This document shows, piece by piece, positions 9,112 to 17,964 of a stretch of DNA of 64,000 nt. Under the pieces are notes generated by a model, which saw nothing but the letters and a program-made list of their open reading frames with translations, was not told the DNA's origin and did not search any database. The DNA lies in NCBI GenBank assembly GCA_036262035.1, contig DATAJS010000013.1:496001-560000 (forward strand), in the 5' to 3' direction. Every line of letters starts with the position of its first letter. The stretch's first letter is position 1. The position numbers and the translations under genes were made by a program. The stretch comes from Burkholderiales bacterium (GTDB taxonomy: Bacteria; Pseudomonadota; Gammaproteobacteria; Burkholderiales; SG8-41).

Positions 9112-10362
9112 TTATTTCCTGACAGGACCGCGCGACCAGCGCTGATCTAAACCCGCCTGCACCGCAGCAATCTCCTTCAGCCTCGGCAGCACCTCGCGGG
9201 CGAAGAGCCCAAGGCTCTTTTCGGTCTCGGCGTGGGTCATGAAGCCCGAGCGGCCGATCATCACGAGGTGGCCGTAACCGCCGACGAAGTCGTAGAGATC
9301 CATGATCTGTTTGTAGACGCTGTCGGGCGTGCCCGCGAACAGGATGCCCTGCGCGATCGCTCGTTCGGCGGTCATGCCGATCAGCGCGCCCCCGACCGAC
9401 GGCTTCATGGCGCTGGCCGCCTGCTGCGCTTCGGCGTTCGTGTCGGCCTTTGGCTTGGTGCGGTAGATCATCGGCGCGGCCTGCGGCGGTGCGACGCCGG
9501 CCAGGAACTTGTTGAACTGCGGCGCCGACTTCATGCTGGTGTTGAGGAACCACAGGAGCTTGTCGCCGAGGCGCAACCCTTCGTCTTCCGTTTCGCCCAC
9601 CGCCACCAGCGCCGCGTAACTGAAGCGGTCGGTCGTCGAAGGCGGCAATCCGGCCTCCGCACGCGCGCGGCGGTTCGCCGCGAACGCCGCGCGCGTGCCT
9701 TCGGGCCCGCGCAGCACCAGCGTGTGCACCATGCCGCGGCGGCCCACGTCGGCGGACGTCGACGCGTCACCCGTGGCCGACCACATGCGCGGCAGCGGCC
9801 GCTGGTAGCACGGCGGCCAGACGTTCACGTGCCGGTGGGTGAAGTGCCTGCCTTCCCAGCTGAACGGCGCGTCGTGCGAGGTCAGCGCTTTGGAGATGAG
9901 ATCGATCGCTTCCCAATAGCGCTCGCCGTTGTCGATCATGCTCACGTTGCTCGACGCCGACTCGCTGCCGCCGGATTTCACGAAGCCGATCTCGAGGCGC
10001 CCGCGGCTGATCACATCGGCCGTGGCGTATTCCTCGGCGATGCGCACCGGGTCCGGACGCAGCGTGACCAGTGTGCCGAGGCTCAGGATGCGCGCCTTGC
10101 GCGTCTGCCGCGCGAGGATCGCCACCAGCATGGGATTCGCGGCGAGCAGCGAGTTGATGCCGGCGTGATGCTCGATCGCGACGACGTTCAGTCCCAGCTC
10201 ATCGGCCAGCAGGAACTCGTCGATGCATTCCTCGAAGAGATCCGCCGCCACGTTCGGATCGCAGTAGCGGTTGGGCAGGCTCGCGCGCACCGACGGCGCG
10301 CGATCGAGCACGTCCTGCGCAACGAAGGGATACGGTATTTCACACTGGTACCAGACGTCCAT
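9112..10362 (-). CDS. LLM-class (luciferase-like) flavin-dependent oxidoreductase
   Basis: A 416-residue TIM-barrel protein of the bacterial luciferase superfamily. Visible features are VVAIEHHAG (FMN-binding face), the strand ILSLGTLVTLRPDPVRIAEE and RLEIGFVKSGG; near the C terminus FAGTPDSVYKQIMD is the usual helix of this family. These enzymes use reduced flavin (FMNH2 or F420H2) to oxidise alkanesulfonates, nitrilotriacetate, long-chain aldehydes and similar compounds. It is the last gene of a leftward three-gene unit (CoA-transferase, hydrolase, this), nine bases after the hydrolase stop. No flavin reductase is adjacent, so reduced flavin must come from elsewhere. Confidence 0.88.
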   Translation of the reverse strand: MDVWYQCEIPYPFVAQDVLDRAPSVRASLPNRYCDPNVAADLFEECIDEFLLADELGLNVVAIEHHAGINSLLAANPMLVAILARQTRKARILSLGTLVTLRPDPVRIAEEYATADVISRGRLEIGFVKSGGSESASSNVSMIDNGERYWEAIDLISKALTSHDAPFSWEGRHFTHRHVNVWPPCYQRPLPRMWSATGDASTSADVGRRGMVHTLVLRGPEGTRAAFAANRRARAEAGLPPSTTDRFSYAALVAVGETEDEGLRLGDKLLWFLNTSMKSAPQFNKFLAGVAPPQAAPMIYRTKPKADTNAEAQQAASAMKPSVGGALIGMTAERAIAQGILFAGTPDSVYKQIMDLYDFVGGYGHLVMIGRSGFMTHAETEKSLGLFAREVLPRLKEIAAVQAGLDQRWSRGPVRK

Positions 10363-10371
10363 GGTGTCGGC

Positions 10372-11145
10372 TCAGTCGGCGAGGAAGTTGCGCACGCGCG
10401 CGGCGAGCGCTTCGGGCTGCTCGATCTCGGGATGGTGGCCGGCATTGGCGATGCGCTCGAAGCGTGCGCCGGGAATCAGCCTCGCGTAGGCCTCGCCATA
10501 CGCGGGCTTCACCACACCGTCGGATGCGCCCCACAGCACCAGCGTCTTCGCCTTGATGTTGGAGAGCCAGCGCTTGAGCTGCGGGTTGTGCATGTAGGGA
10601 TGGAAGCCGTAGCGGGCGAGCGCTTCCCAGTTGCGCGAGCGGGTGACGAGCTCATCGTCTTCCATGTCGTCGTAGCGCGGCGCGAACTCTTTCGGATCGT
10701 GCCAGCTCTTGGCGACGACGTCCTCGGGATGCGCGTTGAACACGTCGAGGATGTCGGGCGTCTCGCGGCCGCTCACCTTGATGCCGAGCGCGTCGACGAG
10801 GATCAGCTTGTCGATGCGCCGCCCGGCCTTGATCGCGATCTCCGCGGCGAGCCAGCCGCCGAACGAGAGACCCATCAGCGTGAGCGGCCCCGGCGGCAGC
10901 GTATCGATCAAACCGAGATAGAGATGAACGAGGTCGTAGACCGTGCCGAAATCCGCCGGACGCGACGAGCGCCCGAAGCCGGGATGCGACGGCGCAATGA
11001 GCTGCGCCTCACGGGCGAGCAGATCGACGATCGCCAGCCGCGGGTCGATGTGCTGGAAACCGTGGAGCAGCAACAGGGGATTGCCCGCGCCTGCGCGCAG
11101 GATTTCGAGGTCGACGCCGGCGACCTGTTCGATTCGCGGCTGCAT
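10372..11145 (-). CDS. alpha/beta hydrolase
   Basis: A 257-residue cytoplasmic alpha/beta-hydrolase. The oxyanion region LLLLHGFQHID follows the first strands, and the nucleophile elbow is GLSFGGWLAAE with the catalytic serine. A late acid is likely in GASDGVVKP and the catalytic histidine in ANAGHHPEIEQPEA. Start at 11145 is preceded by GGGGAG and lies four bases from the CoA-transferase stop, so the genes are coupled. Members of this group hydrolyse esters, C-C bonds or acyl thioesters. With the neighbours, hydrolysis of a CoA-linked or ester intermediate is plausible but is inference. Confidence 0.88.
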   Translation of the reverse strand: MQPRIEQVAGVDLEILRAGAGNPLLLLHGFQHIDPRLAIVDLLAREAQLIAPSHPGFGRSSRPADFGTVYDLVHLYLGLIDTLPPGPLTLMGLSFGGWLAAEIAIKAGRRIDKLILVDALGIKVSGRETPDILDVFNAHPEDVVAKSWHDPKEFAPRYDDMEDDELVTRSRNWEALARYGFHPYMHNPQLKRWLSNIKAKTLVLWGASDGVVKPAYGEAYARLIPGARFERIANAGHHPEIEQPEALAARVRNFLAD

Positions 11146-11149
11146 GGGT

Positions 11150-13597
11150 CTACGGCTCCCCGCCCGATGCGGCATCGGCCCACTGCACGATGCCGCGCCG
11201 CCCCAGGTCTTCGATCTGTTGCTCGTCGTAGCCCAGCTCGCGCAACAGGGGGCGCGTGTGCTGCCCGATCTGCGCGGAGGCCTTGTAGAGGCCGGGCGTC
11301 AGCGAGAATTCGACGAGTCCGCCGTAACGCAGGTGCGTGCCGACGACCGGATGATCCACCTCGACGCTCAGCGCATTGGCCTTGGCGTGCGGATGGTCCG
11401 CATAGAACTCGCCCTCCGTCGCTTCGTCGGCGCGCACGCAGGCGACGTCGGCTTTGAGCAGCAGGTCTTCCCATTCGGCAGCGTCGCGGCCGGCGAAGAT
11501 CTTTGCGATCTCTGCGATCAAAGCGTCGTCGTTCTCCTCTCGCGCTTTTCGTGTCGTGAAGCGCGCATCGGCCGGCAGCTCCGGCCGCTGCACCGTTCGA
11601 CAGAATGCCTCCCACTCCTCCTGGAAGAGGCATCCGAGGAACACCCAGCCTTCGCGGCAGCGATAGAGCCGATACAACGCATGGAGCCCGTGAATGTCCG
11701 CGTCGGGCACTGCGATCGGAGGCCGGCCGGCATAGTCGTAATACTCGTCGGCATTGGTCCACGCGTTGGCGTTGAGCATCGTGACGCTGACGGGCTCGCC
11801 CTTGCCGCTCGCGTCTCGCGCGCGCAGGCCGAGCACGATGCCGGTGGCCACCGCCGCGGACGTGTTCTGATCGGGGCCCCAGTTGGACTTCATGATCCAG
11901 CGCGTCGCCTCGGCGATCTCTTCGACGTTCATGACCGTTTCCGGCGGCGGCGGCATGCCCCGGCCCATCTGCCGCATCGCGCCGCCCATGATGGCGCCGG
12001 GTATGGGATGCGCGCCCGGCCTGCGCGCATGCCGCCCGTTCGGACCGTAGGTGCCCATCCACGCATAGACGAGGCGCGGATTGATGCGGCGGCATGTCCC
12101 GGCATCGATCTTCAGACGCTCGGCGACGCCGAGACGATAGTTGTGCGAGAGCACATCGGCGCGGGCGATCAGCTTGTGCAGGATCTCCTTGCCCTCGGGC
12201 GTCTGGAGGTCGACCTGGAGGGTTTCCTTGCCGGAGTAGGTTCGCACGTCGGTCAGCGCCTGCGCCGACCAGCGCCGTCCTTCGTCGAGGCGCTTGTCGG
12301 TGGCGTCGACCTTGATCACGCGCGCGCCGAGATCGGCCAACAGCGAAGCGGCATACGGCCCGGCCTGAACCGTGGCGAGGTCGAGGACGGTCACGCCCGA
12401 CAGCGGATGAGCCGGCGCGTCGGCAGCGGCCGCGGTTTGGGCCACGGGCCGCAGGTGTCCCGACACTTCGGCGTTGTGCTGTCCGACGTCGGGCGCGGGT
12501 CCGCTCGGCGCGCCCGGCATTCCCTTCAACTCCGCCAGCGGCGCCAACGTGCGCAGACGCCCGACGCGCGGGTCGTCGATCGTGGTCACGCTGCCGTTCT
12601 CGAGCACCGCGGAATGCTCCATCGCCTGGACGCACGTGCGATAGGGCTCCGCCGCGATCTCGCCGTCTTCGAGGTAGATCTCCATCCACTCGTCGGCGGT
12701 TTTCTCCAGCTGCGCCTCGAGGATCTCCCGGCGCAGCAGCTCGCGATTCTCCGACCTGATCGACGGGACGCGCGCGAAGCGCTCGTCTTCGAGCAGGTGC
12801 CGGAGCCCGATCGCCTTCAAATGACCCTGGATGTGGGGCACGCGCTGGTTGGCGTGCTGAAGCCATACGCCGTCCTTGGTGCGCACCGGAACGTAGCCGA
12901 TGCTGGACTCGCCGCGGCCGCGCGGGGCGCGCGCGAACTTCGGGTCGCGGCGGCGCATCTGCACGTTCACCAGCCCGCCGTCGCCGACGTTGTTGTCGTG
13001 GGGAGAAGCCAGGCACTGCACGAGGCTGGTCTGCACCCATTGGCCACGCCCGGAGAGGTCCCGCACGCGCAAGGCGGCGATGATGCCGCGCACCGCCGCC
13101 TGGCTCGCGTGCCAGCTCGCGGTGGGTACCGCGGAGAACACCGGGCCGTCGCGGTTGGGCTGTCCCTGCAGGTTGAACATGCGGCCGGCCTTGGCCGCGA
13201 CGACGCCTTCGTAACCTTTGACGCGAGCGAGCGGACCCTTCTGCCCGAAGCCCGTGATGGAGCAGTAGACGAGCCGCGGATAGCGTTGCGACAGCGTGGC
13301 GTAGTCCAATTCCCAGCCGGCCATGTCGCCGGGACGGAACGATTCGACCAGCACATCCGCCGCACCGATGAGCTCGAGGGCTTGCTCGCGGCCTGCGGTC
13401 GTGGCGAGGTCGAGCGCGACGCCTTTCTTTCCGCGATTCCACGAGATCCACGCGGGCTGGAAACGGAACGGATCGCCGCCGGGAGGTTCCACCTTGATCA
13501 CGTCGGCGCCAAAATCGGCCATGACCAGCGTGCACAAGGCGCCGGGCATTCCCCATGAGAAATCCAGCACGGTCAATCCGGTACAGGGCCCCGGCAC
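11150..13597 (-). CDS. fused double class III (CaiB/BaiF) CoA-transferase
   Basis: An 815-residue protein made of two CaiB/BaiF domains (about residues 6-345 and 400-800) joined by an alanine/proline-rich linker. Each half starts with the family strand (GLTVLDFSWGMPGA, GVTVLDLATVQAGPY) and has the ADVL..SF/NYR motif. In single-domain relatives the nucleophile is an Asp in a GDxNT segment. The second half keeps it (GPDQNT, D576), but the first half has serine in the aligned place (TASWHAS, S161). So only the second half should form the glutamyl/aspartyl-CoA type intermediate. The GTG at 13597 follows GGAGGAGG, so I prefer it to the upstream ATG. The length and half-dead architecture recall DMSP-lyase DddD, but no DddD partner genes are near. 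Confidence 0.88.
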   Translation of the reverse strand: MPGPCTGLTVLDFSWGMPGALCTLVMADFGADVIKVEPPGGDPFRFQPAWISWNRGKKGVALDLATTAGREQALELIGAADVLVESFRPGDMAGWELDYATLSQRYPRLVYCSITGFGQKGPLARVKGYEGVVAAKAGRMFNLQGQPNRDGPVFSAVPTASWHASQAAVRGIIAALRVRDLSGRGQWVQTSLVQCLASPHDNNVGDGGLVNVQMRRRDPKFARAPRGRGESSIGYVPVRTKDGVWLQHANQRVPHIQGHLKAIGLRHLLEDERFARVPSIRSENRELLRREILEAQLEKTADEWMEIYLEDGEIAAEPYRTCVQAMEHSAVLENGSVTTIDDPRVGRLRTLAPLAELKGMPGAPSGPAPDVGQHNAEVSGHLRPVAQTAAAADAPAHPLSGVTVLDLATVQAGPYAASLLADLGARVIKVDATDKRLDEGRRWSAQALTDVRTYSGKETLQVDLQTPEGKEILHKLIARADVLSHNYRLGVAERLKIDAGTCRRINPRLVYAWMGTYGPNGRHARRPGAHPIPGAIMGGAMRQMGRGMPPPPETVMNVEEIAEATRWIMKSNWGPDQNTSAAVATGIVLGLRARDASGKGEPVSVTMLNANAWTNADEYYDYAGRPPIAVPDADIHGLHALYRLYRCREGWVFLGCLFQEEWEAFCRTVQRPELPADARFTTRKAREENDDALIAEIAKIFAGRDAAEWEDLLLKADVACVRADEATEGEFYADHPHAKANALSVEVDHPVVGTHLRYGGLVEFSLTPGLYKASAQIGQHTRPLLRELGYDEQQIEDLGRRGIVQWADAASGGEP

Positions 13598-13649
13598 GGT
13601 TCGCCTCCTCCGACGATATCGACCGATTCTCGCATGCGGACAGGCATCG

Positions 13650-14747
13650 ATGACGCTGCACTCCGCGGTCGAGCAGGAGATCAGGACTCTCATCCGCCAA
13701 TACGGACGGATCACGTTCGCGCAGTTCATGCAGGCTGCGCTGTACTCGCGGCGCGGGGGCTTCTACGCTTCGGACGCCCGGATCGATGCTCACTTCGGCA
13801 CCTCGGCCATGACTCACCCGGCGTTCGGAGCGCTGATCGCGCGCCAGTTGAGCGAGATGTGGCATCTCCTCGGAGCGCCGCGAGCGTTCGATGTGATCGA
13901 GGTGGGCTCGGGCGACGGCAGCCTGGCGCGATCGATCGTAGACGCGTGCCGGCGCACGGCGCCCGATTTCGCGCAAGCGCTCTGCTACGTCGCCGCGGAC
14001 TTCGAGCCTCGCGGGCCGCGGTCGCACCCCGACATCCGGCGCGTGAAAGCCGAAGGACTTGCGGCGTTCCGCAACGTCGTCGGCTGCATCCTGACCAACG
14101 AGCTCATCGACAACTTCCCCGTCCATCGCTTCTCCGTCCGGGACGGACGCATCGAAGAAATCTTCGTGACTGTCGAGAACGGTGAGCTCGCGGAAGTCCT
14201 GGGCGAGCCGTCATCGCCGCGCATCGAAGAACGGATCGCGAGCCTGGGTCTCGACCTGCCCGAAGGGTTTCGAGGCGAGGTGAACCTGCGCCTCGAAGAC
14301 TGGACTCGCGAGCTTGCGCGTGCGCTGGACCGCGGCTTCGTCTTGACGATCGACTACGGCGGCACGGCGAGCGAGCTCTACTGCGGCGGCGATACGCTGG
14401 TGTGCTACCACCGGCACGCCGTTCGGCAAGATCCGTATCGCGACATCGGCCGGCAGGACATCACCTGCCACGTCGACTTCACGTCGCTGATGCGGCTCGG
14501 CGAGCGCCATGGGCTCACCACCGTCGGCTACACGACGCAGCGGCAGTTCCTGACGAACCTCGGCTTCCCGTCGCTGCTGGCCGCGCTCGAGACACAGGAC
14601 GTCTCCGCCGCACGCGGGGCATTGAGCCGTCTCGCGATGAACGCGCTGGTGGACCCGCAGGACTACGGCGACCTCGAGGTGCTCGCGCAGGCGAAAGGCC
14701 TCGCGCGCGACGTGCGCCTCGCGGGGTTCGCGCGGCCGGCCCCTTGA
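13650..14747 (+). CDS. MidA/NDUFAF7-type SAM-dependent methyltransferase
   Basis: A 365-residue protein resembling the MidA/NDUFAF7 (DUF185) group, which in mitochondria methylates a complex I arginine. Recognisable parts are FMQAALYSRRGGFYAS near residue 25, the SAM site VIEVGSGDGSLARSI near 90, CILTNELIDNFPVHR at about 150 (the family NELxDAxP motif) and VLTIDYGG at about 230. Soluble, no signal peptide. Start at 13650 is the only ATG that gives the usual family N terminus. It is divergent from the double CoA-transferase with 52 bases between and ends next to an inverted-repeat element. Confidence 0.8.
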   Translation: MTLHSAVEQEIRTLIRQYGRITFAQFMQAALYSRRGGFYASDARIDAHFGTSAMTHPAFGALIARQLSEMWHLLGAPRAFDVIEVGSGDGSLARSIVDACRRTAPDFAQALCYVAADFEPRGPRSHPDIRRVKAEGLAAFRNVVGCILTNELIDNFPVHRFSVRDGRIEEIFVTVENGELAEVLGEPSSPRIEERIASLGLDLPEGFRGEVNLRLEDWTRELARALDRGFVLTIDYGGTASELYCGGDTLVCYHRHAVRQDPYRDIGRQDITCHVDFTSLMRLGERHGLTTVGYTTQRQFLTNLGFPSLLAALETQDVSAARGALSRLAMNALVDPQDYGDLEVLAQAKGLARDVRLAGFARPAP

Positions 14748-14757
14748 TCCTACTTGG

Positions 14758-14862
14758 TCATTGCGAGGAGCCGCGCTCGCGGCGACGAAGCAATCCCGAG
14801 GCGCTCGGCTTCCGGCGTGCGCCACGAGATCGCCACGGCTCGCTGTGCGAGCCTCGCGATGA
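14758..14862. repeat. short inverted-repeat element, copy A1
   Basis: A 105-base non-coding palindromic element between two convergent genes. The ends TCATTGCGAGG and CCTCGCGATGA are inverted repeats with one mismatch. The interior shares long identical runs with the copy at 56443-56565 (for example GGCGACGAAGCAATCCCGAG and CGAGATCGCCACGG). The outer CTACTGTG arms of that copy are not conserved here. Confidence 0.85.
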
Positions 14863-14870
14863 CGGTACGG

Positions 14871-16163
14871 TTAGTTCGGAGAGACGCTGAACGTCATGAA
14901 GCCGCAGCTGTCGGGCGTGTTGCAGCCCGCGAGCGCGGTCTCGGCGCGTGCCGTCACCTGCCGCGCACCCGCCGTGCCTCGCAGCTGTTCGAGGCTGTCC
15001 GAGAAGAGGCACGAGCGCGTGCGCCCCGTCCCGTTGTTGCCGCCACTCGACAGGAACGGGTGCGGGCCTTCCACCCGGATGTCTTCCGCATAGAAGTCGT
15101 GCGCCTCGCCCCACTTCACGCCGTGCCACTGGAACCCTTCGAGGAACTGCTGCGTGAAGGTGAGATAACCGTCGTACGGATTGAAGATGTCGATGTCCCG
15201 GATGTTCAATCCCGATCCTTCTTCCATCTTCCTCGCCATGCTCGCGCACGCGGCCTGATGCTCGTCCAGCGTCGCCATGGTGCTGCGGCCCTTACCGGCG
15301 TTCTGCGCATGGTTGAGCACGTAGACCGGCTTCTGCCTCAGGTGCTTCGCGCGCTCGGCGGTCGTGAAGATGAACGCCGCGCACGTGTTCACGGGCCGAT
15401 CGCAGTCGTGAACCACCAGCGGCTCTTCGATCACGCGCGCATTCAGGTATTCCTCGCGCGTGAGCTGATGCGGCTCGTGCAACGCGTAGTAGCTCCACGG
15501 CGTTCTCAGGCCGTTCCTGCGCAGGTTCAGGCACAGCGGCGCGAGCCCGTCGTGCGACTTGCCGTACTTCTTGCAATACTGGAGGAAGACGACGAGATTG
15601 TTGAACATCGCGCCGTTCTGATAACCCCACGGGAACGCGAAGGCATTGTTCCCCGAGACTTCCTTCCTGCTGTTCTCGGGATTGTTGTGTCCGTAGCGGC
15701 CCGAGAGATTCACCATCGGGTACCACACCAGCACGGTCTTGCATAAACCGTCGCCGACCGCCTGGGCGGCCAGTCCCATCATCGGCCCGATGTACGGCGC
15801 CTTGGACTCGCGGTACTTGACGTTCTTCAATCCCAGCTGCTTCTCGATCCACCCCGCCGAAGCCTTGGTGAGCCCGTCCTCGGTGTCGTACGGCGGATCG
15901 AAGTACGGCCGCGGCGCCCAGGTCTGCTCGGCTCGGGTTTCTTCACTGGTGATCAACCCGTCGATGTCGTCCAGCGAGAGGCCGGCATCGGCGATCGCTT
16001 TCAGGCAGGCTTCCTTGCTCAGCCCGCCGCAACTCCGGTCGAGCGTCACGCCGTCCCAGCGCCGGTCGATGTGGGATTGGCCCCAGCCGACGACCGCGAC
16101 CTTGCCGCGGTGCTCCCAGAGCCCCATGCCTTCGCGGCTTCTCATCCAGTTGGTTTCAGCCAT
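14871..16163 (-). CDS. thiolase-like protein (SCP-x/Ltp2 type), no catalytic cysteine at the usual site
   Basis: A 430-residue thiolase-fold protein. The N-terminal part has VAVVGWGQSHIDRRW and the ADAGLSLDDIDGLIT helix common to lipid-transfer thiolases; the C-terminal part has NPYDGYLTFTQQFLEG and LSSGGNNGTGR. In true thiolases a cysteine precedes the G..A.QA..G helix; here the aligned stretch reads KAPYIGPMMGLAAQAVGDG and has none. Proteins of this kind that pair with a DUF35 partner (Ltp2 with a ChsH2-type domain) act as acyl-CoA retro-aldolases. The partner is the overlapping gene upstream. A role in C-C cleavage of a hydroxyacyl-CoA is therefore likely but is inferred. Confidence 0.82.
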   Translation of the reverse strand: MAETNWMRSREGMGLWEHRGKVAVVGWGQSHIDRRWDGVTLDRSCGGLSKEACLKAIADAGLSLDDIDGLITSEETRAEQTWAPRPYFDPPYDTEDGLTKASAGWIEKQLGLKNVKYRESKAPYIGPMMGLAAQAVGDGLCKTVLVWYPMVNLSGRYGHNNPENSRKEVSGNNAFAFPWGYQNGAMFNNLVVFLQYCKKYGKSHDGLAPLCLNLRRNGLRTPWSYYALHEPHQLTREEYLNARVIEEPLVVHDCDRPVNTCAAFIFTTAERAKHLRQKPVYVLNHAQNAGKGRSTMATLDEHQAACASMARKMEEGSGLNIRDIDIFNPYDGYLTFTQQFLEGFQWHGVKWGEAHDFYAEDIRVEGPHPFLSSGGNNGTGRTRSCLFSDSLEQLRGTAGARQVTARAETALAGCNTPDSCGFMTFSVSPN

Positions 16164-16587
16164 GGGCCACCACCTTCCACTCCGGAATCAACTGACCGTT
16201 GCTCGTCTCCTCGAAAATCAGCTCGACGGGCGCGCCCTGCGGCACGTCGCCGGGCGCCCTGTCCGGAAGGTTGGAGAGGAAGTTGATGCCCGGATCCTCG
16301 TCCAGCGTGATCACCGCGAAGTTGACCGGTTGCGCCGACTGGAATCCCTTGATGCGCGAATCGCGTATGACGAAGTAGACGTCGATGTGACCCCTGCCGC
16401 GCACCTCTTTCCACTCGAGCTTGTCGGCGGAGCCGCACTTCGAGCATTTCTGCGTGGGCGGATAGTGCAGCCGCGAGCACGCGGTGCAGTTCTGAAGAAC
16501 CAGTCGCCGTTCGTTGCACGCAGCCCAGAACGGTTGGGTCAGCTCGTTGGGAACAGGGGCAGGTCTTTGCAAACCTTCGATCGACAT
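16156..16587 (-). CDS. DUF35 zinc-ribbon/OB-fold protein
   Basis: A 143-residue cytoplasmic protein. A rubredoxin-like zinc ribbon is seen as CTAC (C34, C37) and CSKC (C48, C51), followed by an OB-fold with VYFVIRDSRIKGFQ and ending in PEWKVVAHG. DUF35 proteins bind acyl-CoA ends and partner thiolase-like enzymes. The gene overlaps the thiolase-like gene by eight bases, so the two products are very likely made together and form one complex. The gene starts 72 bases from the divergent TPR gene. Confidence 0.9.
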   Translation of the reverse strand: MSIEGLQRPAPVPNELTQPFWAACNERRLVLQNCTACSRLHYPPTQKCSKCGSADKLEWKEVRGRGHIDVYFVIRDSRIKGFQSAQPVNFAVITLDEDPGINFLSNLPDRAPGDVPQGAPVELIFEETSNGQLIPEWKVVAHG

Positions 16588-16659
16588 GGCGCTCCCTCAC
16601 ATCACCCTTGGGGCCTCAATCGTATAATTTTCCAAACTCGGGGGGGTGGAGGAGTCCGA

Positions 16660-17964
16660 ATGCTGAGAGACCGCTACGATTTGCCGCTGTCCACCGCCTC
16701 TGCCGCCGCGCGCGATGCCTACGTCGAAGGCTGCGAGCTCGCGCTCACCGTATACCCCGGCGCAATCGAAGCTTTCGACCGCGCCCTCGCCGCCGACCCC
16801 GGCCTCGCGCTCGCGCACGCCGGCAAAGCCCAGATCCAGATGCGTGAAGGCAGGGCCGCGGACGCGCGCGCGGCGCTGACGGCGGCCCAGCACGTGGCCG
16901 CCGGCGTCTCCGCACGCGAGGCCGGCCATATCCGTTTCTTCGACCTCGCGTTCTCGGGGCGGACCGATGCGGCCATCGAGGCGCTCTACGAGCACCTGGC
17001 GGCCTTCCCGCGCGATGCGCTCGTCGTCGCGAGCGCCACGAACCCGAACGGCCTCATCGGCATCTCGGGCCGGATCGGCCAGAAGCGGCAGAACGCAGAG
17101 TTGCTCGACCGGCTCGCCCCGCACTATGGAGACGACCCGGTGTTCCTCTCCTATCACGCGATCGGGCTCGGCGAGGACGGCCGCGTCGCGGAGGCGCGGG
17201 AAAAGATCGAACGATCCGTCGCGCTCAACCGCAACAACGCGAACTGTGCGCACGCTTACACGCACGTCCACTACGAGAGCGGCGATACCGATGGCGGCCG
17301 CGACTTCCTCGCGTCCTGGCTCGCCGACTATCCCCGCAACGCCGCGTTCCACGGGCATCTCTCGTGGCATCTCGCGCTGCTCGAGCTGGCCGCGGGCAAC
17401 TGGAGCGCGGCGCAGCAGCGCTACTGCGAATCCATCGCGCCCGATCGCCATCCCGGCGGACCGCAGCAGAAGGTGTGGGACGGCGTCGCATTTCTCTGGC
17501 GCTCCGAGCTCGCCGGCTATGCGCGCGATACCGCCGCATGGCGCGCGCTCTACGACTACGCCGCCGACGCGCTGCCCCGTCCCGGCGCCGGGCTCGCCGA
17601 TCTGCACGTCATGCTCGCTCACGTCGTGATGAAGGACGACGCGGCGCTCGACGCCCGCGTTCGGCAGATCGAGGGGATCGCGCGCGAAGAGCGCTACCCG
17701 TCGGGCTCGTACGTGCCGGAGCTTGCGCGCGGGCTCGAAGCGTTCGAGCGCGGCGACTATCCCGCGGCGATCGCCGCGCTCGCCCCGCTGGCGCGGCAAA
17801 GCGAGCGCATCGGCGGCAGCCGCGCGCAGCACGACTTGATCGAGCTCACTCTGCTCAAGGCTTATCTCGACGCGGACCGGCTCGAAGAAGCCCGCCGGTT
17901 ACTGCTGACGCGCAGGCGCGGCGCAAAGGCCGTTCCGGTCGCGGGCGTCGCGGCGCTTACTTAG
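16660..17964 (+). CDS. tetratricopeptide-repeat protein
   Basis: A 434-residue helical protein with TPR-like repeats, for instance AIEAFDRALAADPGLALAHAG (about residues 34-54) and later VAEAREKIERSVALNRNNA. The start has a strong site, GGAGGAG at 16648. No signal peptide is obvious, so it is probably cytoplasmic. It resembles the conserved TPR_38-like family found as orphan genes next to catabolic genes in Burkholderiales, but the exact role is unknown. Its last eight bases overlap the end of the convergent amidotransferase-type gene. Confidence 0.8.
   Translation: MLRDRYDLPLSTASAAARDAYVEGCELALTVYPGAIEAFDRALAADPGLALAHAGKAQIQMREGRAADARAALTAAQHVAAGVSAREAGHIRFFDLAFSGRTDAAIEALYEHLAAFPRDALVVASATNPNGLIGISGRIGQKRQNAELLDRLAPHYGDDPVFLSYHAIGLGEDGRVAEAREKIERSVALNRNNANCAHAYTHVHYESGDTDGGRDFLASWLADYPRNAAFHGHLSWHLALLELAAGNWSAAQQRYCESIAPDRHPGGPQQKVWDGVAFLWRSELAGYARDTAAWRALYDYAADALPRPGAGLADLHVMLAHVVMKDDAALDARVRQIEGIAREERYPSGSYVPELARGLEAFERGDYPAAIAALAPLARQSERIGGSRAQHDLIELTLLKAYLDADRLEEARRLLLTRRRGAKAVPVAGVAALT

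Noticed and set aside
9232-11457. Plus-strand open frame of about 740 codons
   Set aside because: Antisense to the LLM oxidoreductase and hydrolase genes, whose products are clearly recognisable; no motif in the plus frame.
10908-14126. Very long minus-strand open frame (over 1000 codons)
   Set aside because: It lies in another frame of the double CoA-transferase gene and is rich in Arg/Ala with no recognisable domain; typical high-GC shadow. Only its end carries part of the real hydrolase sequence in a different reading.
16608-16628. TATAAT before the TPR gene as a strong promoter
   Set aside because: The -10-like hexamer is clear, but no -35-like hexamer lies at the right distance; the nearest TTG is only about 9 bases away.
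15739-16659. Long N-terminal extension of the TPR protein
   Set aside because: The extension is antisense to the thiolase-like and DUF35 genes; a strong ribosome site and ATG at 16660 mark the true start.
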